From Sideroxydans sp. (lineage in GTDB: Bacteria; Pseudomonadota; Gammaproteobacteria; Burkholderiales; Gallionellaceae), in assembly GCA_028710605.1 (NCBI GenBank), contig JAQTTU010000001.1:1-64000 (forward strand): DNA of 64,000 bases. Direction: 5' to 3'. Below the pieces are notes generated by a model. The model had not been told where the DNA came from, did not search any database, and saw only the letters and a program-made list of their open reading frames with translations. The translations under genes and the position numbers were made by a program. Of the stretch, positions 8,690 through 17,020 are shown piece by piece; position 1 is the stretch's first letter; each line of letters starts with the position of its first letter.

Positions 8690-9124
8690 ATGAGCGACCC
8701 CAAACATATCGTCTGCCCGCATTGCGACGCGGTGAACCGCGTCCCCTCCGACATGCTGTCCCTGAACCCCACTTGCGGCAAATGCAAGCTGCCGCTGTTC
8801 ACCGCGCATCCGGTCGAACTCAACGAGCGCAATTTCATGCAGCACATCACGCGCAGCGACATCCCGGTGCTGGTGGATTTCTGGGCTCCGTGGTGCGGCC
8901 CGTGCAAGATGATGGCTCCCGCTTACGCCCAGGCGGCGCAACGTTTGGAGCCGGGCATGCGCGTGGTGAAACTGGACACCGAACAAGCGCAACAGCTCGC
9001 CGCGCAATTCAACATCCGCAGCATCCCGACCCTGGCGCTGTTCAAAGGCGGACGCGAAGTGGCGCGGCAGGCGGGCGCGATGGATGTGAACGGCATCGTG
9101 GCGTGGGCGCGCGCTAAAGTTTAA
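8690..9124 (+). CDS. trxC: Thioredoxin 2 (zinc-binding thioredoxin TrxC)
   Basis: 144-residue cytoplasmic disulfide reductase. The N-terminal zinc-binding extension has CPHC (Cys9, Cys12) and CGKC (Cys29, Cys32), which distinguishes TrxC from TrxA. The thioredoxin fold carries the redox site WCGPC (68-72) and the cis-proline segment SIPTL. Family knowledge: TrxC reduces ribonucleotide reductase and oxidised proteins, is OxyR-controlled in E. coli, and the zinc site tunes redox potential. A strong terminator follows at once, so this ends its transcription unit. Confidence 0.96.
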   Translation: MSDPKHIVCPHCDAVNRVPSDMLSLNPTCGKCKLPLFTAHPVELNERNFMQHITRSDIPVLVDFWAPWCGPCKMMAPAYAQAAQRLEPGMRVVKLDTEQAQQLAAQFNIRSIPTLALFKGGREVARQAGAMDVNGIVAWARAKV

Positions 9125-9139
9125 TTGCAGCGCAAAAAG

Positions 9140-9169
9140 AACGGGAAGCTGCGCAGCTTCCCGTTTTTT
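9140..9169 (+). terminator. Rho-independent terminator after trxC
   Basis: AACGGGAAGCTG followed directly by CGCAGCTTCCCGTT, a long GC-rich palindrome, then a run of seven Ts. Lies 15 nt after the trxC stop. A degenerate REP copy (GCCCGCCAATCGGCGATC) follows at about 9190. Confidence 0.9.
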
Positions 9170-9286
9170 ATTGCATGCCACCTCGTGGTAACGCCCGCCA
9201 ATCGGCGATCTACAAAGAACGCTGCATGGAGATGGCCGTATTTACTGGCTTGGCGATTAGTTAATAAATTCGAAAAATACAAATCA

Positions 9287-9395
9287 AGCCACAGAGATCA
9301 CAGAGCACACAGAGAGTACCGCCGGGTTTGGACTGACAGATGAACTCCGCAGTCTCTCAAATTATTCCACTGTTTTCTCTGTGATCTCTGTGGCT
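9287..9395. repeat. CCACAGAG-family inverted repeat
   Basis: Left arm GCCACAGAGATCACAGAG and right arm CTCTGTGATCTCTGTGGC enclose about 70 nt. Related elements are at 17411, 19932, 22206 and a half copy near 60676. Each arm is itself made of short direct CACAGAG units. Confidence 0.8.
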
Positions 9396-9407
9396 AATTT
9401 TTTTGGT

Positions 9408-10007
9408 TTAGATTTTTCTCGCCACCAAATCAATCAGCGCCGACATGCCGCTGTGTCCCGCGCCTTCGCGGATGACATCGTCGTGTTCGCACAGATGCAA
9501 AATTTCCATGTCGGCGAATAGCTCGCGCAACATCGCTTCGGTGTAAAGATTCTCGGCCTGCGACGGGCCGCCGGTTTTGTATTCCAGTTGGCGCGGCGTG
9601 TAGCCTTGCAGCAATAGCAGGCCGCCCGGCTTGAGGCAGCGTTTGATGTTGGCAAACATTTGCTCGCGCATGCCGGGCGGGGCGAACTGGATGAAGATGG
9701 CGGCGACCACATCGAAGCGGTCTTTACCCCATTCCCATTGCATCAAATCGGCCAGCTCGAATTGCAGCGTCATGCCTTTATGCTCTGCCAGACGCTGCGC
9801 CTTTTCCAGCGCCACCGGCGATGAATCCACCGACAATACATCCAGCCCGTGTTGCGCCAGCCACACGCCGTTGCGCCCCTCGCCGTCGGCCACGGCCAGA
9901 CATGACATGCCCGGCGTGAGCCGCGTTTGCTGCGACAGCAGAAACGCATTCGGCTCGGTGCCGAAGTGATAGTCCTCGCCCGCATAACGCTCATCCCAAA
10001 CACTCAC
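9408..10007 (-). CDS. SAM-dependent class I methyltransferase (TehB-like)
   Basis: 199 residues from GTG 10007, preceded by GGAGG five nt upstream; the frame can be read four codons further from a TTG but lacks a ribosome site there. The Rossmann-like fold shows motif I LAVADGEGRNGVW with the SAM-binding loop, acidic motif II end VDSSP, and FDVVAAIFIQF for motif IV. The start WDERYAGEDYHFGTEPN is typical of the small TehB/YcgJ-type group often annotated for tellurite or thiopurine methylation. The substrate cannot be told from sequence. Confidence 0.85.
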   Translation of the reverse strand: MSVWDERYAGEDYHFGTEPNAFLLSQQTRLTPGMSCLAVADGEGRNGVWLAQHGLDVLSVDSSPVALEKAQRLAEHKGMTLQFELADLMQWEWGKDRFDVVAAIFIQFAPPGMREQMFANIKRCLKPGGLLLLQGYTPRQLEYKTGGPSQAENLYTEAMLRELFADMEILHLCEHDDVIREGAGHSGMSALIDLVARKI

Positions 10008-10008
10008 G

Positions 10009-10187
10009 GTCACCTCCAAAAATCCAAATTTGCGAGCATCCGCTTCGCGGATTGCCTGCTTACCCCACTTCGTCGCAATACTGCGTTGCTCACAAAAAAT
10101 TGCTCCTTACATATTTCATATATGCCGCGTCGCAATATTTTGCTCGCGCCTTGTCTTGCTTAGAACTTTGAATTTTTGGAGGCGACC
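10009..10187. repeat. Intergenic segment bounded by inverted ATTTTTGGAGG arms
   Basis: ATTTTTGGAGGYGACC occurs on the minus strand at 10026-10009, where it supplies the methyltransferase ribosome site, and on the plus strand at 10170-10187, abutting the stop codon of the AEC transporter. The 140 nt between carry no gene. The arrangement looks like an inverted element or a small inversion, but it is a single case here. Confidence 0.45.
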
Positions 10188-11092
10188 TATACCGCGCTCC
10201 ACAAATACCACCATGCACTGAGCGTGAAAAATGACAGGATCAAGCCCACCGCCACCATCAAATTCGCCAGCGGCGGATCGAGCTCGTGCTCGCTCGCCAC
10301 GATGGCGGCGGTAATCATGGGCGGCATCGCGGCTTCAAATAACGTGACCTGAATGGTCTGCCCGTGCGCGCCCAAGAGTTGCACGTACAGCAAATAAATC
10401 GCCAGCGGCGCGAGCAATAGTTTGAAGCCCAGCCCCAGCGCCAGATTGCGTTTATGTTCGGCGATATGCCCCATGCGCAGTTGCAACCCAACCGACAACA
10501 AGGCCAGCGGCGCGAGCGTGTCGCCCAGACGTTTCAGCAACACCGTGAACCAGTCGGCGTACTCCAGCGGGATGCATGCCAGCGCGATGACCAGCGAAAT
10601 GAACGGGGGAAACAGCGCGATGCGTTTGGTAATTTCCGCCGCTGTCGGCCTGCCCGACGAATAAATTCCCGCCACCGTGATGCCCAACACCGACAGCGCG
10701 AAAAACGAACCGAGCTGGTCGGCGATGATGGCCGTGCCCAGCCCCGTCTTGCCGTAAAACGCCTCCACCATCGGCAGCCCGAAGAACGAGGTGTTGCCCA
10801 ACCCGCCGACCAGTATCAGCGCGCCCACCGTGGCGCGCGGCAGATGCAGCCACTTGCCAATCAACCAGAAAAATCCCGCCGACAAACCGAACACCAGCCA
10901 CGCCATAGACGCGACCAGCAACACGTCGCCGGAGAAATGCAACTCGTGGATGTACAACAGCGTCAGCGCGGGCAGCGAAACATGGATGATGAAGCTGTTC
11001 AGCGTGGCCGGCGCGTTGTCCGGCATGCGCCGGAAGCGGCGCAGCAACATACCGGCGATGAAGCAGAGGATGAGTAGGAGGAGGTTGTTCAT
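10187..11092 (-). CDS. AEC (auxin efflux carrier) family transporter
   Basis: 301-residue inner-membrane protein with about ten hydrophobic segments, arranged as two five-helix halves split by a short hydrophilic loop around residue 150 (SSGRPTAAEITKR). The segments GGLGNTSFFGLPMVEAFYG and the C-terminal half VTLFEAAMPPMITAAIVA are typical of the AEC/YfdV family, bacterial relatives of plant PIN carriers that move carboxylates such as malonate or malate. The substrate is not predictable. Start ATG 11092 directly precedes an inverted-repeat element, so its promoter must lie within or beyond the repeat. Confidence 0.9.
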   Translation of the reverse strand: MNNLLLLILCFIAGMLLRRFRRMPDNAPATLNSFIIHVSLPALTLLYIHELHFSGDVLLVASMAWLVFGLSAGFFWLIGKWLHLPRATVGALILVGGLGNTSFFGLPMVEAFYGKTGLGTAIIADQLGSFFALSVLGITVAGIYSSGRPTAAEITKRIALFPPFISLVIALACIPLEYADWFTVLLKRLGDTLAPLALLSVGLQLRMGHIAEHKRNLALGLGFKLLLAPLAIYLLYVQLLGAHGQTIQVTLFEAAMPPMITAAIVASEHELDPPLANLMVAVGLILSFFTLSAWWYLWSAV

Positions 11093-11096
11093 AACG

Positions 11097-11224
11097 CCGT
11101 CATTCCCGCGAAAGCGGGAATCCAGATAATTAAAAAAATCCTGCGAAGCAGGACAGATTGGAATTTATTGTCCGCTTCGCGGGCTAAATATTTGTACTGG
11201 ATTTCCGCGTTCGCGGAAATGACA
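11097..11224. repeat. GTCATTCCCGCG inverted-repeat element, copy 1
   Basis: Left arm CCGTCATTCCCGCGAAAGCG with GGAATCCAG, right arm CTGGATTTCCGCGTTCGCGG ending in AATGAC. Between them are inner inverted pairs CTGCGAAGCAGGAC / GTCCGCTTCGCGG. Same architecture as the copies at 11557, 41026 and 50110. Confidence 0.85.
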
Positions 11225-11231
11225 AAATTTG

Positions 11232-11531
11232 CTACAAAATTTCATCCCACAAATCGCGCCACTCAGGATTAAAAGATTCGATCAATTCAATCTTCCACGC
11301 CCGATTCCATTTTTTGATCTGTTTCTCGCGCGTAATTGCAGCCAGCATGTCCGCATGCAACTCGTAATAAGCCAGAATATGAACGCCGTATTGCTTGGTG
11401 AATCCGTCAGCCAAATCATTCTTGTGCTCCCAAATCCGCTTCACCAAATCGCTGGTAACACCGACGTAGAGTGTGCCATTGCGTTGGCTGGCGAGAATGT
11501 AAACACAAGGTTGTTTGGGCATAACTTTCAT
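11232..11531 (-). CDS. Small GIY-YIG domain nuclease (UPF0213-like)
   Basis: 99 residues consisting of little more than one GIY-YIG domain: YILASQRNGTLYVGVTSDL carries the YIL/YVG version of the motif, followed by the conserved Arg in KRIWEHK and the catalytic Glu/Asn region TREKQIKKWNRAWKIELIE. Members of this group are single-domain endonuclease-like proteins of unknown role in many proteobacteria. The start could be ATG 11531 or the in-frame ATG at 11522 (MPKQPC). It sits exactly between two direct copies of the GTCATTCC inverted-repeat element with only 7 and 25 nt to spare, which suggests the gene and repeats travel or act together. Confidence 0.88.
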   Translation of the reverse strand: MKVMPKQPCVYILASQRNGTLYVGVTSDLVKRIWEHKNDLADGFTKQYGVHILAYYELHADMLAAITREKQIKKWNRAWKIELIESFNPEWRDLWDEIL

Positions 11532-11556
11532 TGATTGCTTACTGCGCGCGGGAAAC

Positions 11557-11687
11557 CCGTCATTCCCGCGAAAGCGGGAATCCAGTTAATTCAATAAGTC
11601 CTGCGCAAGCAGGACAAAAACTTTTGAATTAGTCCGCTACGCGGAATTGTTTTATTCGCTGGATTCCCGCGTTCGCGGGAATGACGG
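11557..11687. repeat. GTCATTCCCGCG inverted-repeat element, copy 2
   Basis: Left arm CCGTCATTCCCGCGAAAGCG, right arm CTGGATTCCCGCGTTCGCGG and AATGACGG; nearly the same as copy 1 at 11097. It ends only five nt before the thrC stop codon. Confidence 0.88.
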
Positions 11688-11692
11688 TCAAG

Positions 11693-13126
11693 TTATTGCG
11701 GCACGTTCGCTTCAATAAACGCCTTCAACTTCACCACATCCGCCTCCATCACTTCGCAGCGTTGCGGCAAGTTTTCGATACCTTCCATCGCAGCCGGACG
11801 TTGCGGTTGGCATCCCAATGCTTCCTGAATCGTCTCGGCAAATTTCGCGGGCAGCGCGGTTTCCAGACAGATCAGCGGCAAGCTGGGGCGGCGTTGTTCG
11901 AGGCCGACTTTGAGGCCGTCGGCAGTGTGCGTGTCTATCATCACACCGTATTCCTGCCACACTTCGCGGATCGTTTTCAGTCTGTCCTGATGCGTGCTTT
12001 TGCCGGAGGCGAAGTCGAACTTCGGCAGCGCATGCCAGTACTCCGTATCTTTAATATCGAACGAACCGCCCGCATCCACCTTGCCCCAGAACTCGCGCAC
12101 TTTCGCGCCGTCGCGCCCGACCAGATCGAACACGAAACGCTCGAAGTTGCTGGCCTTGGAAATGTCCATCGACGGGCTGCTGGTTTCGTAAGTGTGGTCC
12201 GTGCCGCGCGGACGGTAAACGCCGGTGCGGAAAAATTCGTCCAGCACGTCGTTCTCGTTGGTCGCCAGAATCAATTGCCCGATGGGCAAGCCCATCATGC
12301 GCGCGATGTGTCCGGCGCAGATGTTGCCGAAGTTGCCGGAAGGCACGGCGAACGCGACCTGCTCATCGTTGGATTTCGTCGCGGCGAAATAGCCCTTGAA
12401 GTAGTAAACAACTTGCGCCGACACGCGCGCCCAGTTGATCGAGTTCACCGTGCCGATCTTGTATTTGGCCTTGAACGCATGGTCGTTGGACACCGCCTTC
12501 ACCATATCCTGCGCGTCGTCGAACATGCCGTTGACCGCGAGGTTGAAGATGTTCGGGTCTTGCAGCGAATACATCTGCGCGCGCTGGAACGCCGACATTT
12601 TGCCGTTCGGCGACAACATGAACACGCGGATGCCGCGCTTGCCGCGCATCGCATATTCGGCGGCAGAACCGGTATCGCCGGAAGTCGCACCCAAGATGTT
12701 CAACTCGTCATGCTGCTTCGCCAGCGCGTACTCGAACAAGTTGCCGATCAACTGCATCGCCATATCCTTGAACGCCAGCGTCGGCCCGTTGGAAAGCTCC
12801 AGAATGTGTACGCCTTCGCTCAAGGTGCGCAACGGCGTGATCTGCGTCGCATCGCTGTCCGCGCGGCCATTGCAATACACCTCGGCGGTGTAAGTCTTGC
12901 TGATGATCGCCCTCAGATCAGCCGCCGGAATATCGGTAGCGAACTTGGACAACACTGCATACGCCAGATCGGCATAAGACAGCGAGCGCCACGCATCCAG
13001 CTCGGCGCGCGTCACTTGCGGATACTGCTCCGGCAGATACAAACCGCCGTCCGGCGCGAGACCGCCCAGCAGGATTTCGGTGAAGGTTTTGGTGGGCGCA
13101 TTGCCACGGGTGGAGATGTAGTTCAT
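11693..13126 (-). CDS. thrC: Threonine synthase
   Basis: 477-residue PLP enzyme converting O-phospho-L-homoserine to L-threonine, the last step of the pathway. Lys120 in GPTLAFKDMAMQ is the PLP Schiff-base residue. Also present are ISTRGNAP at the start, the GATSGDTGSAAEYA phosphate-binding loop, and AVPSGNFGNICAG. Length matches the class of threonine synthases found in proteobacteria. It is the last gene of the minus-strand alaA-GNAT-hom-orf-thrC run; a palindromic repeat and an unknown gene separate it from hom, which it would normally follow directly. Confidence 0.97.
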   Translation of the reverse strand: MNYISTRGNAPTKTFTEILLGGLAPDGGLYLPEQYPQVTRAELDAWRSLSYADLAYAVLSKFATDIPAADLRAIISKTYTAEVYCNGRADSDATQITPLRTLSEGVHILELSNGPTLAFKDMAMQLIGNLFEYALAKQHDELNILGATSGDTGSAAEYAMRGKRGIRVFMLSPNGKMSAFQRAQMYSLQDPNIFNLAVNGMFDDAQDMVKAVSNDHAFKAKYKIGTVNSINWARVSAQVVYYFKGYFAATKSNDEQVAFAVPSGNFGNICAGHIARMMGLPIGQLILATNENDVLDEFFRTGVYRPRGTDHTYETSSPSMDISKASNFERFVFDLVGRDGAKVREFWGKVDAGGSFDIKDTEYWHALPKFDFASGKSTHQDRLKTIREVWQEYGVMIDTHTADGLKVGLEQRRPSLPLICLETALPAKFAETIQEALGCQPQRPAAMEGIENLPQRCEVMEADVVKLKAFIEANVPQ

Positions 13127-13144
13127 TCTTAAAATTCCTCAACA

Positions 13145-13225
13145 GTAGGGCGCAATAACCAACGGGCATTGCGCCGGATGTACGGTAAAACTTCGGTGCA
13201 ATGCGCTGCGCTTATTGCACCCTAC
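13145..13225. repeat. GTAGGGCGCAATA palindromic element
   Basis: GTAGGGCGCAATAACC at the left and TTATTGCACCCTAC at the right, with inner GCATTGCGCC / GGTGCAATGC arms. Bounded by GTAG and CTAC. A partial relative with GCGGAATACGCTGCGC is at 57803. Confidence 0.75.
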
Positions 13226-13230
13226 GATTT

Positions 13231-13905
13231 CTACGTTTTCTTACGATCTCGCTCAAATCCAATTTGCCAAAAATACATATCTACCAATTTCATGGCTGGG
13301 TATGTGTTTTCGCCAACTGTTTTATTTTCCTGAAGGCTATCGAACTGAGCTCGATGGTCATTGTAAAAATTTACTAGCTCACTAATTCCATCCTGTGATG
13401 GTTTATGTGGTCGAATCCCTCTTTCGTGCAAACCGTCAATGAAGTATCTGTCATATGCAGGAACACAACCCAACGCGCCCAAAATTATTTTTGTCACTAA
13501 CGTATCAGTAGCATTTGCTTCTCTTACTTCACCGTTAATTTTTCCGGAATTGTTTCTGTACCAGTCTTTAATCCAACGGCTGAGCTCTACAATTTCGCTA
13601 ATCTCCGTTACTGAATAATCAGCACTTACTTTTCGCAGATGGCGCTTCTTCAGAAGTTGATTCACAACTTCCTTGTGAATCAAATAATCCTTCCACAAGA
13701 GAAAGCTCGATCCTCGATACATTCCCCAGCTAGCAAGATAAAATGCCATGTGCAAACAGGCTTTATCAGAATCAATTTCATCTTTCCCGAAATAGTCGTA
13801 GCAATGTTCCCAAGATAAAAATCTATGGTGCTTGTCTTGCTCTACACAATTTCGAAACGCTCCAACAATGTCAACGACATCACTCTGCAACACCAGAGTT
13901 GTCAT
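13231..13905 (-). CDS. Hypothetical protein inserted between hom and thrC
   Basis: 224 residues, no recognised family. The sequence is rich in aromatic and charged residues (FLSWEHCYDYF, CLHMAFYLASWGMYRG, WIKDWYRNNSG, GCVPAYDRYFIDG) and lacks signal peptide or membrane segments, so it should be a soluble, mostly helical protein. Codon use is clearly more AT-rich than hom and thrC, a sign of recent acquisition. ATG 13905 begins one nt after the hom stop codon (TAA-A-ATG), so its translation is probably coupled to hom. A DNA-mimic, defence or toxin role is possible for such an isolated low-GC insert, but nothing in the sequence shows it. Confidence 0.7.
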   Translation of the reverse strand: MTTLVLQSDVVDIVGAFRNCVEQDKHHRFLSWEHCYDYFGKDEIDSDKACLHMAFYLASWGMYRGSSFLLWKDYLIHKEVVNQLLKKRHLRKVSADYSVTEISEIVELSRWIKDWYRNNSGKINGEVREANATDTLVTKIILGALGCVPAYDRYFIDGLHERGIRPHKPSQDGISELVNFYNDHRAQFDSLQENKTVGENTYPAMKLVDMYFWQIGFERDRKKT

Positions 13906-13906
13906 T

Positions 13907-15220
13907 TTATTTCCCCAACTCTTCCAACCTCAACTTCGTCACCTTCCCCGCCACCACTCCCAGCGCTTCGATCTTCACAATCGCCGCATTGATGCGTTTC
14001 TCTCTTGTCTGGTGGGTGAGCATGATGAGGTCGGTTTGGTCTTCGCCTTCGCCGGGTTCTTTCTGGATGACGGCATCGATGGAGATTTGTTCGTCGGCTA
14101 GGATGCGCGTGATGTCGGCCAGTACGCCGGGTTTGTCTTGCACGCGCAGGCGCAGGTAGTAGCTGGTGATGACTTCGTCCATCGGCAAAATCTTCAGGTC
14201 GGCCATCGCGTTCGGCTGGAACGCGAGGTGCGGCACGCGGTTCAGCGGGTCGGCGGTGGCCACGCGCGCCACATCCACCAGGTCGGCGATCACGGCACTG
14301 GCGGTCGGTTCTGCGCCTGCGCCCTTGCCGTAATACAGTGTGGAACCGACCGCATCGCCTTGCACCACGACGGCGTTCATCGCGCCTTCGACGTTGGCGA
14401 TCAGACGTTTCGACGGGATCAAGGTCGGGTGTACGCGCAGCTCGACACCTTCCGCCGTGCGTTTGGTGATGCCCAGCAGTTTGATGCGGTAGCCGAGTTG
14501 TTCGGCGTATTTGATGTCGGTCGCGTCCAGTTTGGAGATGCCTTCGATGTAGGCTTTATCGAACTGCATCGGGATGCCGAACGCCAGCGCGGACAGGATG
14601 GTGATCTTGTGCGCCGCGTCCACGCCTTCGATGTCGAAGGTCGGGTCGGCTTCGGCATAGCCCAGGCGCTGCGCTTCCTTCAGCACGGTGTCGAAGCTCA
14701 GGCCCTTGTCGCGCATTTCGGACAGGATGAAGTTGGTGGTGCCGTTGATGATGCCCGCGATCCATTCGATGCGGTTGGCGGAAAGACCTTCGCGCAGCGC
14801 CTTGATGATGGGGATGCCGCCCGCCACGGCGGCCTCGAACGCGACCATCACGCCCTTGTCCTGCGCGGCATTGAAGATTTCGTTGCCGTGCGTGGCGAGC
14901 AACGCCTTGTTGGCGGTGACCACGTGTTTGCCGTTGGCAATGGCTTGCAGCACCAGCTCTTTCGCCACACCGTAGCCGCCGATCAGTTCGACCACGATGT
15001 CAACTTCGGGATCGTTCACCACCGAAAATGCATCATCGGTCACGCGGCATTTGCCGCCGGTAACGTTTCTGGCCAGCGCCAGATTCTTGTCCGCCACCAC
15101 GGTGATGCGGATCGGACGACCGGCGCGGCGCGTGATTTCTTCCGCGTTGCGATGCAAAACATTGAATGTGCCGCCGCCGACAGTGCCGGCACCGAGGAGT
15201 CCTACGTTGATTGGTTTCAT
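13907..15220 (-). CDS. hom: Homoserine dehydrogenase
   Basis: 437 residues. Reduces aspartate semialdehyde to homoserine, the branch point to threonine and methionine. N-terminal Rossmann domain with GLLGAGTVGGG, then the catalytic core with NGKHVVTANKALLA, GGIPIIKALREGL and GTTNFILSEM, and the GYAEADPTFDIEG segment that includes substrate-binding residues. A C-terminal ACT domain (from about 350, SYYLRLRVQDKPGVLADIT) is the usual site of threonine feedback inhibition. ATG 15220 overlaps the TGA of the upstream GNAT gene by 4 nt. Confidence 0.97.
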   Translation of the reverse strand: MKPINVGLLGAGTVGGGTFNVLHRNAEEITRRAGRPIRITVVADKNLALARNVTGGKCRVTDDAFSVVNDPEVDIVVELIGGYGVAKELVLQAIANGKHVVTANKALLATHGNEIFNAAQDKGVMVAFEAAVAGGIPIIKALREGLSANRIEWIAGIINGTTNFILSEMRDKGLSFDTVLKEAQRLGYAEADPTFDIEGVDAAHKITILSALAFGIPMQFDKAYIEGISKLDATDIKYAEQLGYRIKLLGITKRTAEGVELRVHPTLIPSKRLIANVEGAMNAVVVQGDAVGSTLYYGKGAGAEPTASAVIADLVDVARVATADPLNRVPHLAFQPNAMADLKILPMDEVITSYYLRLRVQDKPGVLADITRILADEQISIDAVIQKEPGEGEDQTDLIMLTHQTREKRINAAIVKIEALGVVAGKVTKLRLEELGK

Positions 15221-15654
15221 GAGAATGATTTCTTAAAGTTAAAAGCGGGAATAACAAAACCTTCGCGGAAATAAAATTTGTGCGCCTGCGTGCGTTGCGT
15301 GCCCGAATCCAGCACCAGTCCGTTTGCGCCCAAATTTTTTGCAACCTGTTCCAGATGCGCGATCAAGGCATGGCCTACACCTTCGGAACGGCGCACCTCA
15401 TCGGTCACCAGATCGTCGATGTAGAACTTCAAGCCATCGAACGTGTTCTCGTGCCAGCGGTAAACGGCCAGACCGAGCACCGCATCACCTTCGACCGCCA
15501 GCGCCATGCGCGCGTCCTGCAACACGCGCGCCATCTTCGTCGCGTAGTCGTCAGGCAAGTGCGGACGCAACTGGCGATGCACACCTGCGGCACGCGCCAA
15601 CCATTCCGCGCCGACGATCTGCCCGTCTTGCACAAATACTTCGACGATCTTCAT
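15217..15654 (-). CDS. GNAT-family N-acetyltransferase
   Basis: 145 residues. A longer frame runs back into alaA, but ATG 15654 overlaps the alaA stop by 4 nt (ATGA) and starts the conserved protein. The GNAT core is seen in AVEGDAVLGLAVYRW, FYIDDLVTDEVRRSEGVGHALIAHLEQVAKNLG (acetyl-CoA loop RSEGVGHA) and AHKFYFREGFVIPAFNFKK. It overlaps both alaA and hom by 4 nt and is therefore translated with them. The substrate is unknown; an amino-acid or aminoacyl target would fit the operon. Confidence 0.88.
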   Translation of the reverse strand: MKIVEVFVQDGQIVGAEWLARAAGVHRQLRPHLPDDYATKMARVLQDARMALAVEGDAVLGLAVYRWHENTFDGLKFYIDDLVTDEVRRSEGVGHALIAHLEQVAKNLGANGLVLDSGTQRTQAHKFYFREGFVIPAFNFKKSFS

Positions 15655-16898
15655 GTCCCGTGCTGCTTGCGATAATGTTCCAGAAAGCGCGCGATGCGAT
15701 GGATCGCCTCGGTCAGGTCGTCCGAGTTGGGCAGGAACACGATGCGGAAATGATCCGGGTGTTTCCAGTTGAAGCCGCTGCCCTGCACGATCAGCACTTT
15801 CTCCGCTTCCAGCAATTCCAGAATGAATTGCTGGTCGTTCTTGATCGGATACATCTTGTGGTCGAGCTTGGGGAACATGTACAGCGCGGCCTTGGGCTTG
15901 ACGCAGGTCACACCGGGAATGGCCGTGAGCAGGTTGTAAGCGAGTTCGCGCTGACGGTACAGCCGCCCGCCGGGCGCGACCAGATCGTTGATGCTCTGGT
16001 AGCCGCCGAGCGCGGTCTGAATCGCGTATTGCCCCGGCACGTTGGAACACAAACGCATCGAGGCGAGGATGTTCAGACCGTCCAGATAATCCTGCGCGTT
16101 TTTCTTCGCGCCGGACACCACCATCCAGCCGGAACGGTAGCCGCAGGCGCGATAATTTTTCGACAGGCCGTTCATGGTGACGAACAGCACGTCGTCCGCC
16201 AGCGATGCCATCGAAGTGTGCGTCACGCCGTCGTACAACACTTTGTCGTAGATTTCGTCGGCGAAGATGATGAGATTATGTTCGCGCGCGAGCTCGATGA
16301 TCTCTTGCAGAATCTCGTCCGAATACACCGCGCCGGTCGGGTTGTTCGGGTTGATGACGACAATCGCCTTGGTGTCATGCGTGATCTTGCTGCGCATGTC
16401 CTTGAGGTCGGGATTCCACTCGTTGGCCTCGTCGCAGATGTAGTGGCGCGGCGTGCCGCCCGCCAGCGTCACCGCCGCCGTCCACAGCGGATAGTCGGGC
16501 GCGGGAACCAGCACTTCGTCGCCGGGATTGAGCAAGCCCTGCATGGACATGACGATCAGTTCGGATGCGCCGTTGCCGATGAAGATGTCGTCGATAGTCA
16601 CACCGGAGATTTTCTTCAACTGGGTGTAATGCATGATCGCCTTGCGCGCGGCGAACAGGCCTTTGGAATCGGAATAGCCGGAGGAATTCGGCAGGTTCAG
16701 GATCACGTCCTGCTGCACTTCTTCCGGCGCGTCGAAGCCGAACGGCGCGAGGTTGCCGATGTTCAGTTTGATGATGCGCTGCCCCTCCTCCTCCATCTGC
16801 TTCGCTCGCGCCATCACCGGTCCGCGAATGTCGTAACAGACATTGGCCAGCTTGGTGGATTTCAGCACGGGCTTGAGATGGTCTTTTTCGTGTTTCAC
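15651..16898 (-). CDS. alaA: Glutamate-pyruvate aminotransferase AlaA
   Basis: PLP aminotransferase making alanine from pyruvate and glutamate. The frame opens at 16958, but the GTG at 16898 with AGGAAG upstream gives 415 residues, close to the roughly 405 of E. coli AlaA. Strong similarity runs throughout: KLANVCYDIRGPVMARAKQ, LNIGNLAPFGFDAPEE, VPAPDYPLWTAAV, INPNNPTGA, FADEIYDKVLYDG, and the PLP lysine Lys247 in NGLSKNYR. First gene of the operon leading to threonine; pairing of this enzyme with hom and thrC is common in betaproteobacteria. The end overlaps the GNAT start by 4 nt. Confidence 0.94.
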   Translation of the reverse strand: MKHEKDHLKPVLKSTKLANVCYDIRGPVMARAKQMEEEGQRIIKLNIGNLAPFGFDAPEEVQQDVILNLPNSSGYSDSKGLFAARKAIMHYTQLKKISGVTIDDIFIGNGASELIVMSMQGLLNPGDEVLVPAPDYPLWTAAVTLAGGTPRHYICDEANEWNPDLKDMRSKITHDTKAIVVINPNNPTGAVYSDEILQEIIELAREHNLIIFADEIYDKVLYDGVTHTSMASLADDVLFVTMNGLSKNYRACGYRSGWMVVSGAKKNAQDYLDGLNILASMRLCSNVPGQYAIQTALGGYQSINDLVAPGGRLYRQRELAYNLLTAIPGVTCVKPKAALYMFPKLDHKMYPIKNDQQFILELLEAEKVLIVQGSGFNWKHPDHFRIVFLPNSDDLTEAIHRIARFLEHYRKQHGT

Positions 16899-17020
16899 TT
16901 GAGGGCTTCCTAATCTGCCCAACCGAAGCCGATGGTAGAATCCACCGCATTCAGGCAAGGCGTTGCAAAGGCCGCGATTCTACCGCGCCGCCGCCAACTG
17001 CCGCAAATGGAGACCACGCT

